Shown here: positions 46,204-54,151 of the stretch, in pieces
How the letters are laid out: the number at the start of each line of letters is the position of its first letter
How positions within the stretch are numbered: the stretch's first letter is position 1
Assembly (NCBI GenBank): GCA_016935665.1
Contig: JAFGQN010000127.1
Span: 1-64,000, forward strand
DNA length: 64,000 bases
DNA from: Deltaproteobacteria bacterium
GTDB lineage: Bacteria; Myxococcota_A; Polyangia; JAAYKL01
Direction of reading: 5' to 3'
Made by a program: the position numbers and the translations under genes
The notes under the pieces: generated by a model
The model's database searches: none
The model's input: only the letters and a program-made list of their open reading frames with translations
What the model was told of the DNA's origin: nothing

Positions 46204-46364
46204 AGTTCGTTGAAATCACGAAGGAAGTAACGTCGATTCGGAAGTTTGATTAACCCGGACTGAAAAAAGGGTATCCCGGATTTTTTTTCTCAAGGTTTTT
46301 TCCTTTATGCCGATTTACTCAAAGGGACATCAGGGGTCAACCGCTTCGCCACGAAAGGCACGCC

Positions 46365-46595
46365 ATGAAAGTATTCGATACCGCCACCGCCGCCATCATG
46401 CAGCAGACTCAACGAATGGCGCAATCCGCCAAAAACATCTCAAAACTGGGTGACCCCAAAGGAGAAGGCGCCAACGTGGATTTGGCCAAAGAAGCAGTGA
46501 CACGCATCGAAGCCACCCATATCACCAAAGCCGAAATCAGTGTCATAAAGGCCGAAGATGAACGCATGAAGTCACTGCTGGATATTATTGCCTAA
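46365..46595 (+). CDS. small FlgC/FlgE-tail-like protein
   Basis: 76 residues with AAAGG 6 nt before the ATG. The C-terminal half (GANVDLAKEAVTRIEATHI, then KAEISVIKAEDERMKSLLDI) has the pattern of the flagellar rod/hook C-terminal helix (VDLxxEMxxMIxAQRxYxAxxKVIxTxDExLxxLLxI). Short proteins of this kind, about 75-100 residues and not part of a flagellar operon, are known in Proteobacteria and are often labelled FlgE-like. No other flagellar gene is in the window. Function unknown; it is probably a coiled coil. Confidence 0.65.
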   Translation: MKVFDTATAAIMQQTQRMAQSAKNISKLGDPKGEGANVDLAKEAVTRIEATHITKAEISVIKAEDERMKSLLDIIA

Positions 46596-46623
46596 AGGAT
46601 TCCACCGCCGGATACGCTTCTCC

Positions 46624-46652
46624 TTTCAACGGGACACCTACCCTGCTATAGT
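46624..46652 (+). promoter_or_regulatory. possible promoter of the Asp-rich lipoprotein
   Basis: TTTCAA (46624-46629) and TATAGT (46647-46652) with a 17-bp spacer. The -10 matches the consensus at 5 of 6, the -35 only at 3 of 6. It lies 62 nt before ATG 46715. Confidence 0.3.
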
Positions 46653-46714
46653 GGAGAATACGTGTGTTTTCTTCATTGGGATAGTGTTCCCAAAATCGCG
46701 AAAGGATGCACCTG

Positions 46715-48430
46715 ATGCAACACGTTCCATACCGTTTCCAAATAGTATTGGTGGCCAGTATTCTGCTTTGGACATTCGCAGGGTGCAGCGACAAAGACTC
46801 TGGCGAAGACAGCAGCATCCGGGACTCAAATGGGACGGAAAGTCCAGACAGTGAGTCAGGCACGGCAACCCATAGTGATACAGACACAGATACAGATACA
46901 GATTCCGATACAGACGCGGACAGCGATACCGACACCGACACCGATACCGATAGCGCGACCGGCGCCGGGGATGCGGATGGCGATTCAGATGGGGATACCG
47001 GCACCGGCCCAATTGGCGACACAGACGCGGACACAGATGGGGACACGGATTCCGACAGCGATCCCGATATACCGGTATCAGACGTTTTAACGCCGTTTGA
47101 CGCCAACAGGTCCGACCTGGTTTATCACGGCAGCTGGGATACCCAATATGGAAAGGCGCCCGAAATAGTGGTGGCGGTGTCGGCGGTAGCTGACAACGAA
47201 TTGGATGTTCTCGCCCAGGATTACTCCGATACATCCCCAAACTTCGTACTGCTGCATATCAAAAAGAAGTCCAGCGGATTTCAGGTGACCGAAGCACTCA
47301 CCGATATTCCCAAACTGGACCGCATCATGGGACTTTCGGTGGATGCCGATGGGAACCGTTACTATGCCACCGGGGTGGATGAGAACGCCAACATCACTCC
47401 CGATTACCCCGGTCTGAACGAGTACCGATCGGATATTGTCCGGCTCGTCAAGCTCGATGCCAATGGCGATGTGGTGTACAATCTGGATTTGGATGTGGCC
47501 AGGCACGAATTCAAAAGCGATGCCGACAAACTCATCAACCCAATGACATTTTCTTCTGCCAGACTCCTGTACGGTGGTGGCACATTATTGCTGGTACACG
47601 CCCGCAATGGAGATCCGGATCCCAAAATTGCGAATGAGAGACACCAGTTCATCACTCAGACATTTGTGGATGCCCAAAGTGGGGAGATAACGGATGTGTC
47701 GTCCATCTGGTGCAGCCATTCCTTTGATCAGCGGCTCCTGTTTGACGGCAGTGAGATTATCGAAAACTATCTGGGCGACGCGTATCCCCGCCAGGTGATG
47801 TTTGCCCGTGGCGGCAAAGATCACGCAATTATGGACATTAAAGGCCCAGTCGGTGAAAATCGCACCTGGACTCAGCTGGGGAATATGGTCGTCATTGACG
47901 AAGACGCACAGTGGGGATACCTGTCTCTCAATGCCACTGAAAACAATTCCGACACGGCGGACGATGTAAATGGCAGCATGAATCTGGCGCTCACCCGCAT
48001 CCACCGCACTACCAACGAAACGGACAGCGGATGGGATTCACAAACGGTTGGCGGCAACACCAACTACATGCGCTGGCTCACGGACTTTGAAGACGGCTCC
48101 AACAGGCACGCGCAGCGTCCCAAACTCATTGGCGTTGGCGATAATCTCTACATTGCGCTTTTTGAACAGTGGCTGGTGGAAGATGCGGGCAGCGGCTGGA
48201 ACAGGTATAAGGGCACATTTGAGGGTGTGTATGCCATGGCAATCGATTCGGATGGCAATGTGGTTCAACCGGCAACGCGTGTCACCTCAGAACACCACCT
48301 GCACCGTGGCGATGATGCGTTTGCATTCCAGGGAATGGCGGCCTGGATGACTGGGGATGGCATCCAACAGGCACTGTATGTCCATACAGTGGACACGTCA
48401 CTGAATTATAAGATGTATACGATTGATTGA
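46715..48430 (+). CDS. lipoprotein with Ser/Thr-Asp repeat linker, possible propeller
   Basis: 571 residues with lipobox TFAGC. A linker of about 75 residues made of repeated (S/T/A)D and GD pairs follows. A domain of about 440 residues comes next with propeller-like spacing of Asp/Trp/Gly motifs (GLSVDADGNRYYATGVDENA, IVRLVKLDANGDVVYNLDLD, YAMAIDSDGNVVQPATRVTS). No catalytic motif seen. The linker would bind divalent cations and hold the domain off the outer membrane. AAAGGA is 8 nt before ATG 46715; ATG 46706 overlaps the ribosome site. It converges on the next gene across a G10 tract. Confidence 0.8.
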   Translation: MQHVPYRFQIVLVASILLWTFAGCSDKDSGEDSSIRDSNGTESPDSESGTATHSDTDTDTDTDSDTDADSDTDTDTDTDSATGAGDADGDSDGDTGTGPIGDTDADTDGDTDSDSDPDIPVSDVLTPFDANRSDLVYHGSWDTQYGKAPEIVVAVSAVADNELDVLAQDYSDTSPNFVLLHIKKKSSGFQVTEALTDIPKLDRIMGLSVDADGNRYYATGVDENANITPDYPGLNEYRSDIVRLVKLDANGDVVYNLDLDVARHEFKSDADKLINPMTFSSARLLYGGGTLLLVHARNGDPDPKIANERHQFITQTFVDAQSGEITDVSSIWCSHSFDQRLLFDGSEIIENYLGDAYPRQVMFARGGKDHAIMDIKGPVGENRTWTQLGNMVVIDEDAQWGYLSLNATENNSDTADDVNGSMNLALTRIHRTTNETDSGWDSQTVGGNTNYMRWLTDFEDGSNRHAQRPKLIGVGDNLYIALFEQWLVEDAGSGWNRYKGTFEGVYAMAIDSDGNVVQPATRVTSEHHLHRGDDAFAFQGMAAWMTGDGIQQALYVHTVDTSLNYKMYTID

Positions 48431-48434
48431 CGCT

Positions 48435-48444
48435 GGGGGGGGGG
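48435..48444. repeat. G10 mononucleotide tract
   Basis: Ten consecutive G bases between two convergent genes, five bases after one stop. It is outside coding sequence, so slippage would have no obvious effect on protein; noted because other tracts in the window do fall in genes. Confidence 0.8.
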
Positions 48445-48468
48445 AGACGCGATGGTGATTTGCGCTTT

Positions 48469-48873
48469 CTATCTGTCCAGTGCAGGGCACGCCCGACCAA
48501 TTTGACCTGAGGGATCAAAGCCATTATCCGTCGCTGTACACCAATACGCATCTTCTTCTGTTGACCACGAGCATTTTGCAGTGCCCGCATTGACGCCCCA
48601 CTGGGTCGGATCGTACTTGCAGGATTTGCAGTAAAGCTTGTTTTCATAGCAGTACAGCGCATTGCCATCGGCATCGCAGCAGCCGCTCAGCGAGATGCCG
48701 CGACAGTCAGTGGAAACCATCTCCGGATAGACCGTGGATGCATACCCTTTGCATTCCCCATTGGACCAGTAGTCGGCTTCCTTGTATTCCACTTCTTCAA
48801 ACAGCACACAACCATTGATTGAGACTAAAGTGAAAAGGAGAAACAATAACCGCTTGGTCAACCGGTAACTCAT
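48469..48873 (-). CDS. small cysteine-rich lipoprotein
   Basis: 134 residues with lipobox SINGC. The mature protein has about a dozen cysteines (SNGECKGYAS, STDCRGISLSGCCDADG, NKLYCKSCKYD, AKCSWS, YWCTAT), so a compact disulphide-bonded domain is likely. GGAG lies 8 nt before ATG 48873. It starts one base after the stop of the TPR-PEGA gene, so the two are coupled. No family recognised. Confidence 0.7.
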   Translation of the reverse strand: MSYRLTKRLLFLLFTLVSINGCVLFEEVEYKEADYWSNGECKGYASTVYPEMVSTDCRGISLSGCCDADGNALYCYENKLYCKSCKYDPTQWGVNAGTAKCSWSTEEDAYWCTATDNGFDPSGQIGRACPALDR

Positions 48874-48874
48874 A

Positions 48875-49855
48875 CTAAAAGCTCCCCAAAAGCACCAGTC
48901 CGCCTTCAGACGGTGTTCCATAAACAGACACTGGAGGCGTCGACAGTCTATCACCCCTGAAATTGGTAAAAGCAGCCAAAATGGCAGCAGTTATGCCAGC
49001 CCCAGCCGTCCCAAAAAGTGTCCCGATTCCAATTTTGCGCATCGTATTGAGCGTGTCCGCATCCGCCTTTGAGGACTGATTGTCCTTGCCATTGCCAACC
49101 AGAACAACCAGCGCAACGGTTGCCCCGCCCAGCACAGCGGTTGTACCAGCGGCCACCCAAAACGGCGCAGGAGATAATTTCCGGCGCCCGGTCTGGACTG
49201 GCGCTGTGAATTTCATCTCCACTTTCGGAGGTTCCTGGTCCACAGCCGGCGACGAGGCCACAGGCTCTTCCAGCGTTTTGCGGGGTTCGTACATGACCTC
49301 CGAGACCGTTTCACCGCGGACAATTTTTTCGACCGTCAGCAGTACTTCGTCGTTTTCTTTTAAAACGATAGTATGCATCCGTCCCGCTGACACCGACACG
49401 GGGGCGGGAAGTGGCGTGACTCCACGATGAATGTCATCCACGTACACATCAACCCCTTCAGGTGCAACAATCTCAATATCGCCAATCATCTTTCGCATAC
49501 GCCCCAATTCGTCCAGCACCTCATCCCGTCGCACCTCCGGGACATTGTCGCCCCCCTCCGCCAGATAACGCTCAAACGTGACCACCGCCAATCCATACAG
49601 CTTGAGAGCGGCCTGGCAATGGGCGATGTTGTATAACAGTTTCCAGCTGGGATTTAGCTCAAAGGCCTTTTGAAACGCCGCCAACGCACCTTCAAAATCC
49701 TTGTTGTCGAAGCTTTGAACACCTCGTTTGAATGAAGCGATGGCGTCCGACTTACTGCTGGATACCGACCTCGTATCCCGTGATTCACCGGCGTTTGCGA
49801 TGGAACCAATGACTGCTAAAAATACAACAAGAATAAAACATTTCCGGATACCCAT
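48875..49855 (-). CDS. TPR-PEGA domain protein
   Basis: 326 residues with a signal peptide (ending SIANAG). TPR repeats (AIASFKRGVQSFDNKDFEGA, LLYNIAHCQAALKLYG) come first. A PEGA-like segment (EIVAPEGVDVYVDDIHRGVT) at about 140-190 follows, then a Pro/Glu linker. Two C-terminal hydrophobic segments (FWVAAGTTAVLGGATVALVV; TLFGTAGAGITAAILAAF) close it. This architecture is abundant in Myxococcota and usually of unknown function in the envelope. GGAG is 9 nt before ATG 49855. It forms a two-gene unit with the Cys-rich lipoprotein. Confidence 0.85.
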   Translation of the reverse strand: MGIRKCFILVVFLAVIGSIANAGESRDTRSVSSSKSDAIASFKRGVQSFDNKDFEGALAAFQKAFELNPSWKLLYNIAHCQAALKLYGLAVVTFERYLAEGGDNVPEVRRDEVLDELGRMRKMIGDIEIVAPEGVDVYVDDIHRGVTPLPAPVSVSAGRMHTIVLKENDEVLLTVEKIVRGETVSEVMYEPRKTLEEPVASSPAVDQEPPKVEMKFTAPVQTGRRKLSPAPFWVAAGTTAVLGGATVALVVLVGNGKDNQSSKADADTLNTMRKIGIGTLFGTAGAGITAAILAAFTNFRGDRLSTPPVSVYGTPSEGGLVLLGSF

Positions 49856-50060
49856 AATGGCCATCTCCATATCACAGGCATTTCTGCTGTTCCAGTCCTA
49901 AACAATTTGTCGAAGATAATATCATACCGGGAAAATGAATCTGTACAAGGTAATAAATGTGGTTTTATACCACACAATGTCAGAGACATTTCGTCTCTAC
50001 ACAGCATTGAATTGACAATTCTGAATAATGGCGAGGAAGCCAGTAGGTTTCGGGGAATGG

Positions 50061-50693
50061 CTAAAGCGGCCTTGTTCGTTGGACCAGGCGTCGCAACTGA
50101 GCTGCGGCCTGCAGAATCTCGTTTTCAATCTCTTCGAGATACTTGCGCAGCAGCAAATCCATCGGTTCATCACGAAGCAGATTGACTGCCATGGATGAGC
50201 TGCCCAAAACAGAAGTAAACCGATTGTTGATGGAATGAATGGTTTCACAAACCAGGTCTGACATATATTGAATCCGTTCAGAACCGCTCCCAATGGAATT
50301 TGCGCAAATAAAACCGTTCAATACCATTGGCCCCCCAAATTCATCCCGATACACATCTCCGTAAAGCGACATGTATTTCTCGCCGGAAGGCGTCATGAAT
50401 AAAAATTCGAGATGCACTGAATCCTTGCCGGAAATCACCTCAGACATACCGTTCTCGAAACGCTCCAAATCCTTTGGGGACACGCGTTCTTTCAATGATT
50501 TGAAGGAAGTGATGACAGTATCGGCAGACAGTTCGAAAAGATCGGCCACCGGACTGGAAAACTGAAAGTCATCTTCAGCAATTCGCCATCGGAAGGTTCC
50601 AAAAGTAGCCTTCCCTTTGGCGACAATTTCGGTATTATCATCGCTAGTAGCGTTGCACGTGGCCACATTTGGCTTTGATTCATTCTTGCTCAT
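50061..50693 (-). CDS. PAS protein with histidine-kinase H-box but no ATPase
   Basis: 210 residues, soluble. A PAS_3-type domain spans about 25-135 (GTFRWRIAEDDFQFSS; EFLFMTPSGEKYMSLYGD). The C-terminal 75 residues form a DHp-like helix pair: MSDLVCETIHSINNRFTSVL matches the HDxNNxLTxIL H-box of hybrid kinases, with a candidate phospho-acceptor His, and then RKYLEEIENEILQAAAQLRR. The stop follows directly, where the ATPase domain would begin. It is either a truncated kinase or a phosphotransfer/sensor protein served by another kinase. It is divergent from the DsbA-like gene. Confidence 0.7.
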   Translation of the reverse strand: MSKNESKPNVATCNATSDDNTEIVAKGKATFGTFRWRIAEDDFQFSSPVADLFELSADTVITSFKSLKERVSPKDLERFENGMSEVISGKDSVHLEFLFMTPSGEKYMSLYGDVYRDEFGGPMVLNGFICANSIGSGSERIQYMSDLVCETIHSINNRFTSVLGSSSMAVNLLRDEPMDLLLRKYLEEIENEILQAAAQLRRLVQRTRPL

Positions 50694-50775
50694 GGCACAA
50701 TGAGTATATGGAAAACATAGAATTTTAAAACACGAAAACAGATTTTATACCTTTACAATGCAGGATTTTCCGCCA

Positions 50776-51342
50776 ATGAAGTTTAAAAATTCACGATTGC
50801 TTCAATATTTCGTCTTGTTATCAATTTTTTTTGGTGGTTGCATACCGCAAAAGTCCAGGTTTTCGCTGGAAACAACGCCCATGGCAGGACATCCGGGCGC
50901 ACGAACAGAGATAATTGTGTTTTCTGATTTTCAATGCTCGTTCTGTAAAAAGGCAGCAAGGGAAATTCGCCGATTGCTGCTCGCGCATCCTAATCGTCTG
51001 AAGGTGTATTACAAACATTATCCCCTGGCGTATCATCCGTATTCCCGTCGTGCAGCGCAGGCGGCAGAAGCGGCCAGACTTCAGGGGAAATTCTGGGAAA
51101 TGCACGATTTGCTGTTTGCACATGCAGAGGCGCTGGACGATGTTCTGGTCTATACCCTGGCAAAGAAGCTAAAGCTTGATATGGAGAGGTTAAAAAAAGA
51201 CATGGATTCCCCCGAGGTCATCGCCAAAGTTAACGCGGACAAGGCGGAAGGAGAGCGTCTGAAAATCAGGGGCACGCCATCCTTTTTTATCAACCGCCGA
51301 CCATTCAATGGGTCCTACATGGATTTGCAGCGAAAGATATAA
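50776..51342 (+). CDS. DsbA-like thioredoxin-fold lipoprotein
   Basis: 188 residues with lipobox FFGGC (Cys22), so it is outer-membrane or periplasmic. The thioredoxin fold starts at EIIVFSDFQCSFCKKAA with redox pair Cys54/Cys57 (CSFC). The YKHYPLAYHPYS block, a helical insert and the cis-proline segment RGTPSFFINRR follow, all as in the DsbA/Thioredoxin_4 family. The expected role is thiol oxidation or isomerisation of exported Cys-rich proteins, several of which occur in this window. ATG 50776 has AGGA 10 nt upstream; ATG 50758 has none. Confidence 0.87.
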   Translation: MKFKNSRLLQYFVLLSIFFGGCIPQKSRFSLETTPMAGHPGARTEIIVFSDFQCSFCKKAAREIRRLLLAHPNRLKVYYKHYPLAYHPYSRRAAQAAEAARLQGKFWEMHDLLFAHAEALDDVLVYTLAKKLKLDMERLKKDMDSPEVIAKVNADKAEGERLKIRGTPSFFINRRPFNGSYMDLQRKI

Positions 51343-51548
51343 CCAGAATCAACAGCACCTGCAGTCAATATGACTGACCAATTCCCCCATAAAAAAAAAC
51401 GATTTTCTTCACAAATTTCTCGAAACCCGCCGAGTTACCCTTATATTTATATTCAATTGATACTTTACCCTAATGTTGCAGCTCCCGATGGCCAGTCTTT
51501 TCATGATGGAATCGGATCAGTATTTCGCCCCCCGGGGAAGGGAAGTTT

Positions 51549-51920
51549 ATGCCAGCAATTGAGCAATTATTCAGACAAAACAACTCAAAGAATTTCAACA
51601 CACATTTGAATCAAGTTCAACCGGCTGATTCAGAACCACTCAACATCGCATTGAAAAATGCTTCTTTGGCATGGCAATTCGAGTGGCAGGATGAATCCGT
51701 GGGAGTCATTCAGATGGCGCCCCTTTTTAACGATCATGCCACGGACGTCCTGACACCGTCTGAACGGGATATTGCTCACAGAGTTATATGCGGCGATTCG
51801 TCGGCGCAGATTGCCACGGGGCGAAATACGTCTGTAAAAACCGTACAAAATCAGCTGGCTGTCATCTATCGAAAACTCCACATTAATTCCAGACAGGAAT
51901 TAATCGCACTCTTTAAATAA
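51549..51920 (+). CDS. short LuxR-type (GerE) DNA-binding protein
   Basis: 123 residues. The C-terminal 60 residues are a LuxR HTH: LTPSERDIAHRVICGDSSAQ, then IATGRNTSVKTVQNQLAVIYRKL (quoted here in two parts under its helices IATGRNTSVKTVQNQL and AVIYRKLHI). The N-terminal 65 residues show no receiver or autoinducer domain. GGAAG precedes the ATG. It lies with a second short LuxR gene just upstream of the eCIS cluster and is a candidate regulator of it. Confidence 0.85.
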   Translation: MPAIEQLFRQNNSKNFNTHLNQVQPADSEPLNIALKNASLAWQFEWQDESVGVIQMAPLFNDHATDVLTPSERDIAHRVICGDSSAQIATGRNTSVKTVQNQLAVIYRKLHINSRQELIALFK

Positions 51921-52065
51921 CGCCTGGGCATCCGTAAGAGGGGCTCTGGTAATCGCCATTGAATACATCAGATGTGCAAGATTTGACTGCGCGGACACCG
52001 CCCGTAATGGCCGTTTTGCAGTGCAGAAAGCAAGGTTGAATTCAATGACTTGCCAAAGGACAGCA

Positions 52066-52470
52066 ATGAAACTGTCAGAAAACATGGACGAACAACAACT
52101 GCAACGCCAAATAGCGCCGCACCTGTGTGACGAAAACCGGTTTAAAGCCAAAGATATACTCACAGGTATTTTGCGCGGCACATGGTCTATTGTGGGCATT
52201 GTAAATTCGCCAAATTCCCAATATCTGGTTGCACGGAAAGCGGTAACATCCGCACAGTCAAACACGTTGCTTTCCACACGGGAAATTCGCGTACTGTCGC
52301 TGGTGGTTCGCGGACACAGCAACAAGCATATTGCCATTGAACTCAATATCTCCCTTTCAACAGTGGCCACCTATTTGCGGCGCGCCATGCAAAAGCTGCA
52401 CATTCCATCACGGGCGCTTCTCATTCGACTTTTCCCAGGAGATGTTCTGGACGAAGAAAGCATTCCATAG
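52066..52470 (+). CDS. second short LuxR-type (GerE) DNA-binding protein
   Basis: 134 residues from ATG 52066 (AAAGGA 5 nt upstream). The C-terminal HTH reads LLSTREIRVLSLVVRGHSNK, then HIAIELNISLSTVATYLRRA. The N-terminal 70 residues differ from those of the neighbouring regulator and match no receiver domain I can see. It ends 235 nt before the first eCIS gene in the same direction. Confidence 0.85.
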   Translation: MKLSENMDEQQLQRQIAPHLCDENRFKAKDILTGILRGTWSIVGIVNSPNSQYLVARKAVTSAQSNTLLSTREIRVLSLVVRGHSNKHIAIELNISLSTVATYLRRAMQKLHIPSRALLIRLFPGDVLDEESIP

Positions 52471-52705
52471 CGTCACGTTCAGACAATCTGCCGTTGTGTC
52501 AACAAATTACCCATAGACACATCATTCACATGAAGAATATTTTTATAGGTTTGCCGCAATCACAATGTAAGGGGTGAATACGGCACACGGACTGTTTTCT
52601 TAATTCAGTTCATTCGTTTTTACGCCGTCGGGTTTGCTCACGGAAGCAAAGGGGGCGAAGCCTGGCCGAATATACCGCAATGTTGATTTCTTAAAAACGA
52701 CACCA

Positions 52706-53281
52706 ATGATAAATACAGCCATACAAACCATTACTGAATCACTAAACGACTATTTAAAGGCCGAGTTTAATTTAAATGAAGAAATAGTGGTACTTTCAAA
52801 TCTGCTTGAACAGGATGGCAGTGTCACCCCCAACCTTGAAAACAGAATTGCCGTATTTGTCATTAACGTGGAAAAAGACACTTCGCGAGGACCAACACAG
52901 TCAATTCAGCGACGGGACGCTCGCAATGTCCAATATGGATTCGACCCGGTTTGTATCAATATATATCTGGTGTTCGCTTTTAACTTCAACGGTCGCAATT
53001 ACGAAGAGTCTCTAAAATTCCTGTCACAAACCATCGGTTTCTTTCAACGACATCCGGTATGGGATCACCACAATACCCCAGGCATTGACCCGCGCGTCAG
53101 CCGGCTGTGCATGGACATTGTCAACCTGGACATAAAGGACCTGTCGAATCTCTGGGGGGTTATCAGCAGCAAGTACATTCCGTCGGTCATATACAAAATC
53201 AGAACCTTCATCTTTGAATCCAGCGCCATCAGAAAGAAATCCACTGCGATGCGAGATCCCTCGAGGTCTCTGGAAAACTGA
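52706..53281 (+). CDS. pvc16: eCIS cap/terminator protein (Pvc16, DUF4255)
   Basis: 191 residues. The N-terminal block MINTAIQTITESLNDYLKAE and the central RNVQYGFDPVCINIYLVFAF and ETLKFL-like ESLKFLSQTIGFFQRHPVW are the DUF4255 pattern of Pvc16/Afp16. In solved particles this protein caps the tube and sheath at the distal end and fixes their length. ATG 52706 has no strong ribosome site; a longer in-frame extension lacks similarity. It is the first gene of the eCIS cluster and is followed at 1 nt by the next gene. In the type P. luminescens locus pvc16 comes last, so the order differs. Confidence 0.88.
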   Translation: MINTAIQTITESLNDYLKAEFNLNEEIVVLSNLLEQDGSVTPNLENRIAVFVINVEKDTSRGPTQSIQRRDARNVQYGFDPVCINIYLVFAFNFNGRNYEESLKFLSQTIGFFQRHPVWDHHNTPGIDPRVSRLCMDIVNLDIKDLSNLWGVISSKYIPSVIYKIRTFIFESSAIRKKSTAMRDPSRSLEN

Positions 53282-53282
53282 T

Positions 53283-54131
53283 ATGGGAGCGTATCACACA
53301 TTGTTTTCTGTGCAGGTTCGCCACGACTACTGTGGCTCCGCCCAGACGCTGCCGGTGCGATACGCGCCATCAATGGAGACGGCATCAGCGATGCGCAATG
53401 CAGATTTGACGTTTTCAAAGACGCCAGAGGGATTCAGTCTGGCGTGCAATGCGGAACGACTCGATACTCTCAAAGCCCTGGCAACCCCCGATACTGCGGG
53501 GGACAACTCTCCTGGGGCGTTTCACTTCAAGGCATATGTCACCGATGCCTGCTTCGCCAATTACACCCGTGTTGGCGGATACCGCAAAAAGGAAATTCTG
53601 CATTTTTTTGTTCGAAATAAAAAAAAAGATGTGCTTACAGCGCAAAACAAAGTGTCGGAAAAGGATTACCAACAAATCGATACGCCAGTCATTTCCAAGG
53701 TGCTGGAACGGGAGGACCGAGCCATTCCACCAAGCTTTATTTTGTCGCTGCCCATGCTCACAAACCTGAATGACAGCGAGGAGGCCATACTCAAAAGAGT
53801 TCCTCCCTGCTATGCTGTTGAATTTGAGGCCCGAGAAGTATTCTGGTTATACACCCTTTCAGGTGCATCACCAACCACCAAACTGGCCATTACAGATATG
53901 GAAAACAAAGTAACGTTTTCCGCCATCACGTCTTTGGATGCAACAGACAATCCAACGTTCATTTCGAATAAAGCGATGCCGCTGCAGGAGAGGCCAGCGC
54001 AAAGATTTCAACTGCTGGAGGACAACAGGGTTATTATGAAACGCCTGCCTGTTGCCTCCCCCAAACATATTCACCGCCTGGATGTCAAAGGACATCAGGC
54101 ATGGGTCGCCGACATCCAAATAGTTCGGTAG
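53283..54131 (+). CDS. eCIS-cluster protein of unknown function
   Basis: 282 residues, starting one base after the pvc16 stop, so it is translationally coupled. It begins MGAYHTLFSVQVRHDYCGSA and contains NADLTFSKTPEGFSLACNAE, beta-rich central segments (GAFHFKAYVTDACFANYTRV) and CYAVEFEAREVFWLYTLSG. No signal peptide, membrane helix or enzymatic motif. It may be a structural accessory such as an adaptor or cap partner. Its place before the sheath gene and coupling to pvc16 argue against a toxin. I do not recognise a named family. Confidence 0.75.
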   Translation: MGAYHTLFSVQVRHDYCGSAQTLPVRYAPSMETASAMRNADLTFSKTPEGFSLACNAERLDTLKALATPDTAGDNSPGAFHFKAYVTDACFANYTRVGGYRKKEILHFFVRNKKKDVLTAQNKVSEKDYQQIDTPVISKVLEREDRAIPPSFILSLPMLTNLNDSEEAILKRVPPCYAVEFEAREVFWLYTLSGASPTTKLAITDMENKVTFSAITSLDATDNPTFISNKAMPLQERPAQRFQLLEDNRVIMKRLPVASPKHIHRLDVKGHQAWVADIQIVR

Positions 54132-54151
54132 CCCGGGAAAGGGACTAAGCA

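Noticed and set aside
46585-47106. Ser/Val repeat frame on the minus strand
   Set aside because: Antisense of the (S/T)D linker of the 46.7 kb lipoprotein.
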